Of a stretch of DNA of 64,000 bases, positions 52,848 to 61,709 are shown in pieces. Made by a program: the position numbers and the translations under genes. Every line of letters begins with the position of its first letter. Within the stretch, counting starts at the first letter, position 1. The DNA is taken from contig NZ_JBBWUA010000008.1 of NCBI RefSeq assembly GCF_038181555.1, forward strand, positions 62,001 to 126,000, read 5' to 3'. The notes beneath the pieces are model-generated. The model saw only the letters and a program-made list of their open reading frames with translations, had not been told where the DNA came from and did not search any database. The DNA comes from Desulfitobacterium sp038181555 (GTDB lineage: Bacteria > Bacillota > Desulfitobacteriia > Desulfitobacteriales > Desulfitobacteriaceae).

Positions 52848-53351
52848 TCACCACCATTTCAGACCGCCAAAGCCGAATAGACTCTGCTGTTCCGGCTCCG
52901 GCTCACTTGCCATGAGCTGCTCGGTATAGTCCACCGCCTGCTCCAGAACAGCGGTGTCAAAGCCCGCGGTTTTGTAGCCCTCACGGATGGTGTTGTAGTA
53001 ATAGTCCGAGGGATACCCCAAGCGATGCCCCGGCGTCATCACATAGACCATGGCGGACACCGACTGTCCATCCAGTGGCAGTTCCATCAGTTCCTTGTCA
53101 TAGAACCGGGGAAAGCCCTCATAAACATCCAGCGCCGCTTCATCCTTCGGCGTGATCTTCCACAGCAAAACAGGGACGGAGGAACCCTCGCAGGGCTCAA
53201 TGGTGGCAACGGCTCCGTTTCGGCCGCCCCGGAACACAAGGGCATAATCCTTGATTTCGGATGCCCCCACCACCTTGGCGGATGGGCACCGGTGCGCCAT
53301 CTGCGGCAGATTGAGATTGCTGCCGTAGGCAATATACAGCTTGTTTTTCAT
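52848..53351 (-). CDS. gamma-glutamylcyclotransferase-like protein
   Basis: 167 residues. YIAYGSNLNLPQMAHRCP is the GGCT substrate loop, and the general acid Glu lies in ALDVYEGFPRFYDKEL. GGCT enzymes release 5-oxoproline from gamma-glutamyl compounds. Together with the adjacent amidoligase it forms a known gene pair whose partner enzyme builds, and GGCT removes, gamma-glutamyl amide bonds. The substrate in this element is unknown; peptidoglycan or a peptide tag is possible. Confidence 0.88.
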   Translation of the reverse strand: MKNKLYIAYGSNLNLPQMAHRCPSAKVVGASEIKDYALVFRGGRNGAVATIEPCEGSSVPVLLWKITPKDEAALDVYEGFPRFYDKELMELPLDGQSVSAMVYVMTPGHRLGYPSDYYYNTIREGYKTAGFDTAVLEQAVDYTEQLMASEPEPEQQSLFGFGGLKWW

Positions 53352-53363
53352 ACGATCTCCCTT

Positions 53364-54401
53364 CTACATGGACATAGTAAAAGCGGGGGACTGTTCATCC
53401 TCCGCTTCCATAATGGGTTCCGGTACCGCTTCTTCCGGGGGAGCCTGTGTCTGCTGACGCTCCGCCTCACGTTTCTCCCGCAGCCGTTCCTTTTGCCGCT
53501 CCGCTTGTGCCGGGTCTTTCCACGCGATGCAGCCTTCCAGATGATCCAGCAGATGCTGGCGGGCGGTTTTAAACTCGTCCCCGATCATACCAAGGCGCAG
53601 AAGCCAGACACGAAAGGTGTATTTTTCGTTGCTGGACTGCGTTTTGGTAGGGCTTGCCGACCGCTGATTGAGTGCCTGTGCGGTCATGGCAAGACAGAAT
53701 TGGATGTATGCCTTGATTTTTCCGGCGTGTAAATCTCCGTTGAACGCCCGGAACTCCACCGTGCCCTTCTGGAACACGCTGTGCAGATTCAGGCAGTGGT
53801 AGCGGCTGTCGTGATAATGCTCCCGGCTGCCGTCCCTGCCGTTGTACCAGAGGCTTTTGAGCCGGTCGAGGGTGGCGGGCTTCTGCCGGTTGAGCCGCTC
53901 TAAAAAAGAGGGGTCAATCTTCCGGCAGTAGTGGCTTTCCCGCCCCCGCGAAACCTTCAGCGCCTTGTAAATCATATCCTCCTTGGCCGCCATGATGTTG
54001 ACCAAATTCCGCAGATGGGGTGCGTCAAAGGGTGCGGCGTTGATGTGAATGTGAATGCCGCAGGAGGAATTCACAAATGCCCCGGCCTCCCGGAGCTTGC
54101 GGATCAGCTCCTGCACCGTTTCGATATCCCCGTACTGGCAGATGGGGCTGACCAGCTCCACACTGTAGTTCCGGTCGGCGCTGACCTTCCTGCGCCCCTC
54201 CTTCCGCTGGCAGTCCAGACTTCCGTCACTCATGACCTTCCATTTGCGTCCAGTGGTATCCCTTGCGAAATAGGTGTCATAGAAGCTGCCCTCATATTCT
54301 TTTGTGGTGCCGAAATATTCGGCAATGACCTCGGCAGCGCGGCTTCTGGTAAGCCCGGTCATTTCAATTTCAATCCCGAAATCCTGACCCTGTATCTCCA
54401 T
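53364..54401 (-). CDS. amidoligase-family (ATP-grasp-like) enzyme
   Basis: 345 residues. FGIEIEMTGLTRSRA (conserved Glu pair), KVMSDGSLDCQ, YSVELVSPICQYGDIE and SSCGIHIHIN are the motif series of amidoligases (glutamine synthetase/ATP-grasp-like COOH-NH2 ligases). It probably forms an amide bond using ATP. The C-terminal ~45 residues are charged low complexity. It lies between the 160-codon gene and GGCT. Confidence 0.88.
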   Translation of the reverse strand: MEIQGQDFGIEIEMTGLTRSRAAEVIAEYFGTTKEYEGSFYDTYFARDTTGRKWKVMSDGSLDCQRKEGRRKVSADRNYSVELVSPICQYGDIETVQELIRKLREAGAFVNSSCGIHIHINAAPFDAPHLRNLVNIMAAKEDMIYKALKVSRGRESHYCRKIDPSFLERLNRQKPATLDRLKSLWYNGRDGSREHYHDSRYHCLNLHSVFQKGTVEFRAFNGDLHAGKIKAYIQFCLAMTAQALNQRSASPTKTQSSNEKYTFRVWLLRLGMIGDEFKTARQHLLDHLEGCIAWKDPAQAERQKERLREKREAERQQTQAPPEEAVPEPIMEAEDEQSPAFTMSM

Positions 54402-54414
54402 TTACTCACCGCCT

Positions 54415-54894
54415 TTACCATATCCTGTGCTGCAGGGTCAGGTCTTTTTCCTGAGACAGCCCCGCCAGCTCCGCCGCAGAGTTGATGAAGCCGCACAGCC
54501 GTTCCCTGCGCCAGGTATCAATGAGATACCGCCCGCATTCCTCGTTGAGCGCATTGATTTTCAGCACCGTATCCCGCACACACTCTGAAACGGCGGCGGG
54601 ATCACCCTGCGCCAAGGTGAGGTCGTCAATGTAGTCATCCAGAATCTGCCCCATGACAGACACATCCTCCGGGGTATAGTGGTAGCTCCCGGCGTAGGGA
54701 TCGGGGTATTCCTTGCCATCCATGCAGCACCGGAGCTGCTCCAAAATGGCGGGGCGCTCGTCGCAATCCGCTTTCTGGTATTTCTCCATAAACGCTAAAA
54801 GATCCGCCTCCCGATTGGGTGTGTAGCGGATGAAGGACAGCATATCTTCGAGGAGTCCTGATTTGTTTTCTTTCTGCTGTTGCAGTCTGTTCAT
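54415..54894 (-). CDS. ICE protein, unknown function
   Basis: About 159 residues, helical and acidic, starting MNRLQQQKENKSGLLEDMLS. It has a Tyr-rich middle (YPDPYAGSYHYTPEDVS) and no catalytic motif I recognise. ATG 54894 follows AAAGGAGA at 6 bases. It lies between VirB4 and the amidoligase; frequently such proteins accompany the amidoligase in conjugative elements. Confidence 0.65.
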   Translation of the reverse strand: MNRLQQQKENKSGLLEDMLSFIRYTPNREADLLAFMEKYQKADCDERPAILEQLRCCMDGKEYPDPYAGSYHYTPEDVSVMGQILDDYIDDLTLAQGDPAAVSECVRDTVLKINALNEECGRYLIDTWRRERLCGFINSAAELAGLSQEKDLTLQHRIW

Positions 54895-54913
54895 GATTTT
54901 TCTCCTTTCCATG

Positions 54914-56746
54914 TTATCTGCCGCCCGCCGTTCCGAACAATTTCTCCTTATATGCCGGAGCGTGAACCGCGAGGTTATACCGCTCAATGCCGCATTTGTA
55001 GAGGCAGACACCGCGCTGGGGAAAGCGGATCAGGTTGTATTCGCTTTCTTCCAGCTGGAGGGAGTCGATATAGAACCGCTTGTCGATGTTGCCTGCGTTG
55101 AACAGAAACGCATGAGACGGAATGGAAAACAGCGGCTTGGTCAATTCGCGGATGTGCTCAATATTGAAGTCCTCCAAGTTCTGTGACGAAAGAATAACCG
55201 CCGATTCCTTCTTGCGCACACGCTTCATGAAATTGCGGATGTATTCAATGGCTGTCAGGTTCGTGAGGAACAGATACAACTCGTCAATGGAGGCGGCGGT
55301 GTTCCCCTCGGTCAGAAGCTTGTCGCTCATGAAGGACAGAACATTGAACAGCAGGGCGTTTTTCACGTTCCGACTGGCCTGGAGCAAGCCTTTTACTCCG
55401 AACACAATAAAGCGGTCGGAGGTTACGTTGGTGTGGCCGTTGAAAAACTGACTTTCCGCGCCCATGCACATGGAGTGAAGCCCCAGCAGGATTTCCTGCA
55501 AAAGCTCCGGCGGGTAGAGCTGGTATTTGGTTTTGTCGTAGCCCTTGTACTCGGCTTCAATCAGGGCATAGAGGTCGGACAAAATGGGGTAGTCCGTGGC
55601 GGCAAGGCTCTTGAAATCGGTGCGGTCGCTGATTCCGAACTGTTCGTACAGCTTGCCCAGCATGATTTCAATGGCGTCAATGTGGCGGTCGGAAAAATCT
55701 TTGTAGCACCGGAAGAAATCCTTGAGAAAGCTGATGTGCTGACTGAGCTTGGTGGACTGGCGGAACGCCTGGGGCGCGTCGGTGTCCTCCGGGCTGCCGC
55801 CCTCGTCCCATGTTTTCGGCTCCAGCGGGTTGATCCGGTACCGGCCCGACATGAGATCAATGAAACAGCCGCCGAGGTTTTCCGCCAGCTCCACATATTC
55901 GTGCTCTGGATCAAGGCACAGAACCGACTTGCCCGATTCGAGGATATTGCAGAGAATGAGCTTTAACAGGTAGCTCTTGCCTTGGCCGGAGTTACCGAGT
56001 ATCAGGACATTGGCGTTGGTTTTGTCATCGTCGCGCTTGTCAAAATCCGCAATGATATTGGAGCCGAACTTATCCCTGCCGAGGTAAAAGCCGTGAGGGT
56101 CGGTCTTACCGCTGTAGTTGAAAGGATAGAGGTTTGCCACGGAGCTTGCGGGCAGCACCCGTTCAAACTGGCTGGCGAACACATTCCAGCCAGCGGGGCC
56201 TACGGCGAGAAAACCCTCCCGCTGGCGCAGCATGAGCCGGTCCACATTGAGCTTGGAGCGCACCAGCTCGGTGAGCACATCGGTCTGGAGCAGCTTCAGC
56301 GCATCGGAATCGTGAGCGGTCAGCTCGATAAAAACAGCGCAGTGCAGAAGCGGCTCCCGATTCCGGTGCATGGAGGAGACCAGCGTCACTACATCCTGCA
56401 GATTGCTTTCGGCGGTGACGGTCTGCTGGAGATCGTTGGTACTGCTCTTATCCATGCGATTTTTGTTGGCGGCATTGTGGATGATCTTCTTTTCCTCGGC
56501 CGCCGTTACCTGACGGGTGTAGATGCGCAGGGTCACGCCGTCCTTTTCTCCGAGGTGGCGCAGGATGGCCTGTTCCTCGGTAGCTGTGGGATATTCCCGC
56601 AGCACCCACACACAGCGGTAGGTGTTGCCGCATATGAAGTGGTCGGTGTTGAATTTGATGATGCCCGGAGCGATCATGTCAAGGAAATCCTTGATTTTTG
56701 CATCCTCCTGCGGCACTGATTTTTCTCTTTTTCTGTTTTTACTCAC
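54914..56746 (-). CDS. VirB4/TraE-type conjugation ATPase
   Basis: 610 residues. Walker A GNSGQGKS (251-258), Walker B-like DELYLFLTN, and the ending region AVILSSQNLEDF typical of VirB4. It energises assembly of, or transport through, the type IV channel. Shorter than typical VirB4 (about 800) because the first ~200 residues are reduced; a separate VirB4-N-like protein lies directly upstream. Overlaps it by 8 bases. Confidence 0.94.
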   Translation of the reverse strand: MSKNRKREKSVPQEDAKIKDFLDMIAPGIIKFNTDHFICGNTYRCVWVLREYPTATEEQAILRHLGEKDGVTLRIYTRQVTAAEEKKIIHNAANKNRMDKSSTNDLQQTVTAESNLQDVVTLVSSMHRNREPLLHCAVFIELTAHDSDALKLLQTDVLTELVRSKLNVDRLMLRQREGFLAVGPAGWNVFASQFERVLPASSVANLYPFNYSGKTDPHGFYLGRDKFGSNIIADFDKRDDDKTNANVLILGNSGQGKSYLLKLILCNILESGKSVLCLDPEHEYVELAENLGGCFIDLMSGRYRINPLEPKTWDEGGSPEDTDAPQAFRQSTKLSQHISFLKDFFRCYKDFSDRHIDAIEIMLGKLYEQFGISDRTDFKSLAATDYPILSDLYALIEAEYKGYDKTKYQLYPPELLQEILLGLHSMCMGAESQFFNGHTNVTSDRFIVFGVKGLLQASRNVKNALLFNVLSFMSDKLLTEGNTAASIDELYLFLTNLTAIEYIRNFMKRVRKKESAVILSSQNLEDFNIEHIRELTKPLFSIPSHAFLFNAGNIDKRFYIDSLQLEESEYNLIRFPQRGVCLYKCGIERYNLAVHAPAYKEKLFGTAGGR

Positions 56747-57326
56747 CGAAAATCACCCACCTTTCTCCGTCATAATCCTCGTATTGTTCCGTTGTGACAT
56801 TCTGCTCATAATAGACACCCAGCAGGCGCTTGATGTCCGATTCACCCGCCTTGCGCACCGTGAAGCCCTGATCCTTAAGGCTCTTTTCGATGCGGGAGAG
56901 GTAGGGCTGAACATCGCGTTCCTTTTCATTTCTCAGCCGGATGATGATTAGAAATTCCCTTGCCGTTGCCATCTGCACCTGCATACGGTCAAGGGCGGTC
57001 TGATCCTGTGCCAGCAGTTTTCGGATGACAGGATTCTGCTCGGCATCCATTCTTGCTTTGAGATAACTCTTATTGTCCTCGAAGTTTTCCCGGCTGTTCA
57101 GGCACAGCATTTCAATTTCAGCAATGCCCTTGAGAACATTCATAAGAGCGTAGATTCTTGCCCCCACGCTGCTCTCAGACAAAACACTGATATTGGTCGG
57201 TTTAATCATAAAAAACACCAGCTCACCGTGGGGCGTTACAAGGCTGTGGGCGGTGATGCCATCAATGCCCATGAGCTGGCGGGTGGAGGCTTTTTCTCTG
57301 GCCTCCTGTTTCTTTTTTCTGTTCAT
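56739..57326 (-). CDS. conjugation protein resembling the VirB4 N-terminal region
   Basis: About 195 residues. ATG 57326 lies 6 bases after GGAGGGG. IDGITAHSLVTPHGELVFFM and VLKGIAEIEMLCLNSRENFE resemble the N-terminal domain of VirB4 proteins, while the C-terminal half is helical and charged. No ATPase motif. It may be a split-off VirB4 domain working with the neighbour. Basic N terminus (NRKKKQEAREKA). Confidence 0.65.
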   Translation of the reverse strand: MNRKKKQEAREKASTRQLMGIDGITAHSLVTPHGELVFFMIKPTNISVLSESSVGARIYALMNVLKGIAEIEMLCLNSRENFEDNKSYLKARMDAEQNPVIRKLLAQDQTALDRMQVQMATAREFLIIIRLRNEKERDVQPYLSRIEKSLKDQGFTVRKAGESDIKRLLGVYYEQNVTTEQYEDYDGERWVIFGE

Positions 57327-57328
57327 AT

Positions 57329-57586
57329 TCATCCCCTCCATTCGTAGGTCTGCTGCTTGCCAAAGAAGAAAGCGACGGCGTAGCGGATAAAGTCAAGGAT
57401 GCTCACATCCTCGAAGCGGATGGATAAAAAGGCATAGACCGCCGTCAGAACAATGGGCGGCAGCCAGCCCAGCCGGGAGAGGGCAAAGACAGAAATCAGG
57501 CATTCGATGCCGATGATTCCGATGTCCCGCAGATCCCACAGCCACAGGGTCGCCTTTGATTTTAAGTTGTCGGGGTAGATGTACAT
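57329..57586 (-). CDS. PrgI-family (VirB3-like) membrane protein
   Basis: 85 residues with two membrane segments (about 23-41 and 43-57) and a C-terminal FFFGKQQTYEW motif, the hallmark of PrgI/VirB3-like subunits. Its 5' end overlaps the methyltransferase gene by 25 bases; GGAGGG lies 9 bases before the ATG. Confidence 0.85.
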   Translation of the reverse strand: MYIYPDNLKSKATLWLWDLRDIGIIGIECLISVFALSRLGWLPPIVLTAVYAFLSIRFEDVSILDFIRYAVAFFFGKQQTYEWRG

Positions 57587-59958
57587 CGGGGTGATCCCTC
57601 CTGTTCCTCATAGATTTTTCGTAAAAAATAAGCGATGCCTCGGAGGACAAAGTCCACGCAGGGTATCGCCACACTATTTCCAAGAGCTTTATACCGGGCG
57701 CTGTCAGATGCCCCCGGAATTAGCGTCCAGCCATCGGGAAAACCTTGGAGCCGTTCACATTCCAGAGGGGTAAGCCTGCGGATGAGGTTGCGCCTTTCCA
57801 CAATGCATTTGTTCTGACTGACATACTGGCTGCCGATGCCTTTCTCATCTCCACGGCAAAGCGCGCCCACCACCTCTTGGTATGGCTCACACACTGCGTG
57901 CCGGTCGCTGGTTGTAATGGTGTAGCTGATGTCCGGCTGACAGCCGAGGCCGTTGCCGCCGTTTTCCGGCTCCCGGTCGATGGTGTTTCCGGCAATGCAG
58001 ATGGTTTCCTGCAAAATAGCAATGCCGCCTTGGTTCTTGCTGGGATCGGGGCTGGTTGTGTCAATGGTTCTGGCAACCTCCGTTTCCCGGCATCCCGAAT
58101 GGGGATTTGCTGATTTCATGCTGTTGGATTCCTTGGAATCCAGCGAAAAGGCAACGGCACTGCCCACCAGCGGAACATTATTGCCGCCTGTTCCCATCCG
58201 GGCGGACATGGTGGGCGCTACTGCATGGGGGCCGGTGTAGCGGCTGTCAATGCCGTGATTTTCAAATAATACTGGCTGATTATTGCCACTCATCCCGGCA
58301 CTTGCCGTAATGGTCGGGCAGATGCCCTCGCCAATTTCAGCGCCGCCCTGCTGGGTCGCCATGACCAGCGGCTGATTGTTCCCGCCCTGCCCGAAGCCTG
58401 CGGATACTGTCTGCGACACATCCACCGGTCCGGTAAAGCGGGAATCTTGTGCGTGGTTGTCAAACACCAGCGGCTGGTGTCCATGCTCCTGTGCGCGGAG
58501 GGTGCCGGTGATATCCTCGGTACAGTGCATCTGACTGCCGCCCTGATCGTTGAGGCACAGTACCGATGGGGCCGTGCCGGTTTTAATGGTGGGTGAGCAC
58601 TCCGCCTGATAGCCGATTCCTCTCGCATCGGCGCTGGCATTTCCGCAGAAGCCCGCGGTAAGCACACAGGGATAGCCCTGTCCGGCCTGCCCACCGCCGC
58701 CGGTAATAGAGGTGTGTACCTCCGGTGAGAGAAAGCAGTCGCCGTCACCCTTGCTGACAACGCCTGCCGCAAACAGAAGCCCTGCCGGGTTTCTTCCCCC
58801 GCCGCCGTCCGCACCGGCAAGAGTCGGCGCCACACCCTCCGGCGTGAACACACGGCTTTGCTGGGTATCCCAGCCGTTCAGACAGTTTGGCTGAGATACA
58901 AGGGGAGGATGCCCGCCCATACCGGCGCGCAGCGTGGACGCCACATCCTCGGTGACATCCATCCGTTCGCCGCCCTGATCGTTTAAGCACAACAGCGGTT
59001 CTGCCACAAAGGTCTGCTGTTTCATCCCCGGCTGAGCCTGTACTGCCCCTGCAATATCGTGCAAATCCCGCACTTCATCACGTTGGTTGGCGGCGAAAGC
59101 AATGGGTATTCTTTCTTCTGTCTGAATATATCCGTGCCCACCGCCTTCACCACTATAGAGGGCGGGCCATGTTCCGGTTTCTTCAAAAATGCGGCGGCTC
59201 TGTACATCCCATGGGGTCAGGCAAGCCCCGCCTGTATCATCAGTGCGTCCCTGAGCTGGGGCGGCAGCTCCTTGCCGCGGGCCTCCGCTCTGCGCAATAT
59301 CCCCAAACAGGCTGTCTTGCTTAAATAGTATTTCGGGTGCGGTCGTGCCTCCAAAATCTGCGACAAGGAAGATGCGACGGCGGCGCTGGGCGACTCCCCA
59401 GAATTGAGCGTCCATGACTCTCCAAGCCAGGCTGAATTCATTTCCCAAAAGGACAGCCCCAGCAGATTCCCAGCGCCCGGACTCAGGTCGAGGCACATCA
59501 CAGGCACTGTACTTAATGCGGACGATCTCCTCAATGACCGCCCGGAAGTCCTCCCCCTCTGCGGAGCTGAAGGCTCCGGGGACATTCTCCCAAACGAGGT
59601 ATCGAGGTCGAACAAGGTGAGCTGGTACGTTTCGTTGCTCATCGGATTTTCTCATCTCCTTCGCAATGCGTGTCTGCTCCATAAACAGGCCGGAACGCTC
59701 ACCCGCCAAGCCCCGGCGCTGGCCAGCGACCGATAAATCTTGACACGGGCTGCCGCCGCAAATGACGTCCACAGGCGGCAATTTCGCTCCGTCCAGCTTT
59801 GTAATATCCCCGACATGGAGCATTTCGGGGAATCGGATTTTCGTCACTTCAATGGGAAAGGCTTCGATTTCACTGGCCCATACGGGAGTGATACCGTTGC
59901 GGATAGCCGCCAATGGAAAACCTCCGATCCCATCGAAGAGGCTCCCCATCGTCATCAT
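57562..59958 (-). CDS. DNA (cytosine-5) methyltransferase with a ~500-residue repeat insert
   Basis: 798 residues. Motif I LFDGIGGFPLAA, motif IV PCQ (71-73, catalytic Cys72), motif VI ENV (124-126), motif VIII QRRRR (191-195), motif IX-like RRLTPLECERLQGFPDG (about 727-743) and motif X GNSVAIP (760-766). Between VIII and IX lie ~500 residues made of variable repeats (endings such as GGNNQPLV, GNNQPVLF, GGNNVPLV and THRxxPTI-like segments), where normal enzymes have a ~100-residue recognition domain. It probably methylates a recognised site to protect the ICE from restriction. No cognate nuclease is adjacent. Confidence 0.9.
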   Translation of the reverse strand: MMTMGSLFDGIGGFPLAAIRNGITPVWASEIEAFPIEVTKIRFPEMLHVGDITKLDGAKLPPVDVICGGSPCQDLSVAGQRRGLAGERSGLFMEQTRIAKEMRKSDEQRNVPAHLVRPRYLVWENVPGAFSSAEGEDFRAVIEEIVRIKYSACDVPRPESGRWESAGAVLLGNEFSLAWRVMDAQFWGVAQRRRRIFLVADFGGTTAPEILFKQDSLFGDIAQSGGPRQGAAAPAQGRTDDTGGACLTPWDVQSRRIFEETGTWPALYSGEGGGHGYIQTEERIPIAFAANQRDEVRDLHDIAGAVQAQPGMKQQTFVAEPLLCLNDQGGERMDVTEDVASTLRAGMGGHPPLVSQPNCLNGWDTQQSRVFTPEGVAPTLAGADGGGGRNPAGLLFAAGVVSKGDGDCFLSPEVHTSITGGGGQAGQGYPCVLTAGFCGNASADARGIGYQAECSPTIKTGTAPSVLCLNDQGGSQMHCTEDITGTLRAQEHGHQPLVFDNHAQDSRFTGPVDVSQTVSAGFGQGGNNQPLVMATQQGGAEIGEGICPTITASAGMSGNNQPVLFENHGIDSRYTGPHAVAPTMSARMGTGGNNVPLVGSAVAFSLDSKESNSMKSANPHSGCRETEVARTIDTTSPDPSKNQGGIAILQETICIAGNTIDREPENGGNGLGCQPDISYTITTSDRHAVCEPYQEVVGALCRGDEKGIGSQYVSQNKCIVERRNLIRRLTPLECERLQGFPDGWTLIPGASDSARYKALGNSVAIPCVDFVLRGIAYFLRKIYEEQEGSPRCTSTPTT
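59217..59642 (-). CDS. protein-like frame inside the methyltransferase gene
   Basis: 141 codons in a different minus-strand frame, fully inside the methyltransferase gene, opening YQLTLFDLDTSFGRMSPEPS and containing SLSQILEARPHPKYYLS followed by ACLGILRRAEARGKELPPQL. I recall a family with this second motif in phage and prophage proteins near methyltransferases, so the frame is probably translated. In the main frame the same DNA encodes conserved motifs VI-VIII. Real dual coding is likely but not proven. Confidence 0.55.
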   Translation of the reverse strand: MSNETYQLTLFDLDTSFGRMSPEPSAPQRGRTSGRSLRRSSALSTVPVMCLDLSPGAGNLLGLSFWEMNSAWLGESWTLNSGESPSAAVASSLSQILEARPHPKYYLSKTACLGILRRAEARGKELPPQLRDALMIQAGLA

Positions 59959-60341
59959 CAGGCCCTCCTCATCGCCTGCTGGGGAGCTTCGGCCGGTTCG
60001 GTGCCTTTGGCTCTGCCGATGGCAAAGCCGTTTTCCTGTTCCATCACCCGGCGAACCGGGATTCCGATTCTGACCGCTTCCTCGATTTCAAGGTGCATTC
60101 CATAGGAGATGCGGTCGCCGTAGCACCACAACTCGTCACAGCGGGGCAGCATGGCAAGTCCCATATCCAGACCCGCCTGACGCTCCTGCGGATTGGAATC
60201 ATCAAGGAGCTGCGGATATAACAGATGGGGCGCAAAAAAAGCGTGCCCCTCGTTCATCACATGGCGGCACGCTTTCCTGGCAAATGCGGTGTTCTGTTCG
60301 ATGTCCCCGGCATAAGGGGACGCCACATAGATTAATTTCAT
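59958..60341 (-). CDS. DUF4406 nucleoside-deoxyribosyltransferase-like protein
   Basis: 127 residues. IYVASPYAGDIEQNTAFAR at the N terminus and DELWCYGDRISYGMHLEIEE are typical of DUF4406, related to nucleoside 2-deoxyribosyltransferases. Possible role in nucleotide metabolism or base modification near the methyltransferase. Its stop overlaps the methyltransferase start by one base. Confidence 0.85.
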   Translation of the reverse strand: MKLIYVASPYAGDIEQNTAFARKACRHVMNEGHAFFAPHLLYPQLLDDSNPQERQAGLDMGLAMLPRCDELWCYGDRISYGMHLEIEEAVRIGIPVRRVMEQENGFAIGRAKGTEPAEAPQQAMRRA

Positions 60342-60360
60342 AGGCTTTTCCTTTCTGTGC

Positions 60361-61266
60361 TTATTTCGGCGCTACCGCCTGTACGATGGTGCGGGTGGTG
60401 TTGACGGCAGCCTGTGCGGTATACACGGCGCTCATCACGTTGGCCTTTGTACTGGTATCCAGCCCGAAGGCTCCGGCAATTCGCGGTACTTCTCCTGCGG
60501 CCAGCATCAGACCAAGCCCCAGCAGAGCGTGGGTTCGCAGCACCATAAGCCCCGCCGCAAGGATGGTTGCCTGCAAAAATGTGGTGAGGCACAGACCGAT
60601 GATCTGCTTGCACCACTGTGTAAAACCGTCGATGTAGCCGCGGGGAACGGAAAACATATACAGGCTGCCCACGGCAATCTGTATGAGCAGGATGCCGCCG
60701 CGCTTCAGGTTGGCAAAGAACACCTTAATGACCGCGTACCCCATCATGATGATCATAAAGAGCAGCAGGATGGGGCTTGTAATGACAGCCAGCCCTCCGA
60801 ACACGCCGGAGCCCATGGCGCCAACCATATCCGGTGAGCTGCCAAGCTCGGAAATGATGTTCCCGGCAAGGTCGCCAAAGCTGGTTCCATAGCCGGTGAT
60901 CCCCGCCGTGAGGCTGCTCTGGAGATTGACCGAGAGCTTGAACAGCTCCACCGGCACGATGGTAAAAAGGGACACCGCCATAAAGCCCTTAATGGCGTTT
61001 AAGGCGGTGTCCTTGATGCTGCCCCGGCCGTGCTGGTACTCGATGCCGGTTTCAAACGCCGACACCACCAGCCCGGTTCCATACAGCGCCCAAGCCAGAT
61101 AGGAAAAAAACAGGACGATGGACTGCACCCAGCTCATTTCGAACAGCTCCACGCCCATATTTCCCATCTGTGCAAAAAAATCGGCCAGAAAACCGACCAC
61201 CTGTCCGTAGAGCCATTCGATGATCTGATCCATCACGGTTCCAAGGACAAAGTCCCATATGAACAT
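60361..61266 (-). CDS. TrbL/VirB6-like membrane channel protein
   Basis: 301 residues with about six membrane segments (for example 15-35, 47-70, 95-115, 160-185, 190-215, 230-255), a polytopic subunit of the type IV channel. Gly/Ala-rich between segments. First gene of the transfer operon in reading direction. AAAGGGGTGAG precedes its ATG, and a terminator-like hairpin lies 22 bases upstream. Confidence 0.88.
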   Translation of the reverse strand: MFIWDFVLGTVMDQIIEWLYGQVVGFLADFFAQMGNMGVELFEMSWVQSIVLFFSYLAWALYGTGLVVSAFETGIEYQHGRGSIKDTALNAIKGFMAVSLFTIVPVELFKLSVNLQSSLTAGITGYGTSFGDLAGNIISELGSSPDMVGAMGSGVFGGLAVITSPILLLFMIIMMGYAVIKVFFANLKRGGILLIQIAVGSLYMFSVPRGYIDGFTQWCKQIIGLCLTTFLQATILAAGLMVLRTHALLGLGLMLAAGEVPRIAGAFGLDTSTKANVMSAVYTAQAAVNTTRTIVQAVAPK

Positions 61267-61287
61267 TGGATTCTCACCCCTTTCTGT

Positions 61288-61330
61288 GGAAATAAAAAAG
61301 GCACACCATGCAATAAAATGCGGTGTGCCT
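61288..61330 (-). terminator. hairpin upstream of the transfer operon
   Basis: AGGCACACC (61299-61307) pairs with GGTGTGCCT (61322-61330); on the minus strand TTTTTTATTTCC follows. It stands just before the TrbL gene, so it either ends upstream transcripts or acts as attenuator of the transfer operon. Its left part (61288-61307) repeats exactly at 61710-61729. Confidence 0.7.
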
Positions 61331-61466
61331 GCATATCTGTCTGAACGGATTTCTGACAGGGTGCTAACATTTAGAAAACTTCAGAAACGACTTGACAATC
61401 CGTCCGGTCAGAGCTTCAATACCACACAACGGTGGCCGCCGAAATAAGGAAAAGGAGGTCTATTGT

Positions 61467-61634
61467 GTGGCAGATTACAAAAAAATGTATGATTCGCTGT
61501 TTAACGATGTGACGGATGCCATCTCGCTGCTTCAGCGTGCGCAGCAAAAGACGGAGGAGCTTTTTATCTCCGGTGATGACGGCGTTATTGTGGAACTCAA
61601 AAGAGATTCAGAGCCCGACGGCAACGATAAATAG
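61467..61634 (+). CDS. small acidic ICE protein
   Basis: 55 residues from GTG 61467 (AAGGAGG at 8 bases), reading VADYKKMYDSLFNDVTDAIS then AQQKTEELFISGDDG. The start MADYKxxY...LFNxxTDAI is common to small proteins of Tn1549-like elements in my memory; no function known. It stands on the plus strand opposite the transfer operon, with its own terminator. Confidence 0.7.
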   Translation: MADYKKMYDSLFNDVTDAISLLQRAQQKTEELFISGDDGVIVELKRDSEPDGNDK

Positions 61635-61654
61635 CATAGCCCGTTTACAAAAAG

Positions 61655-61690
61655 CAAGGAGAGCGGTTCTGCCGCCCTCCTTGTTTTGCT
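61655..61690 (+). terminator. terminator of the small plus-strand gene
   Basis: CAAGGAG (61655-61661) and CTCCTTG (61677-61683) with an inner GCGG/CCGC pairing, followed by TTTTGCT. Confidence 0.75.
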
Positions 61691-61709
61691 GCTGCAAACG
61701 TCTTTTGGG

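Noticed and set aside
51518..52915. 465-codon plus-strand frame opposite the cell wall hydrolase
   Set aside because: The minus strand carries clear NlpC/P60 and M23 motifs; the plus frame shows none.
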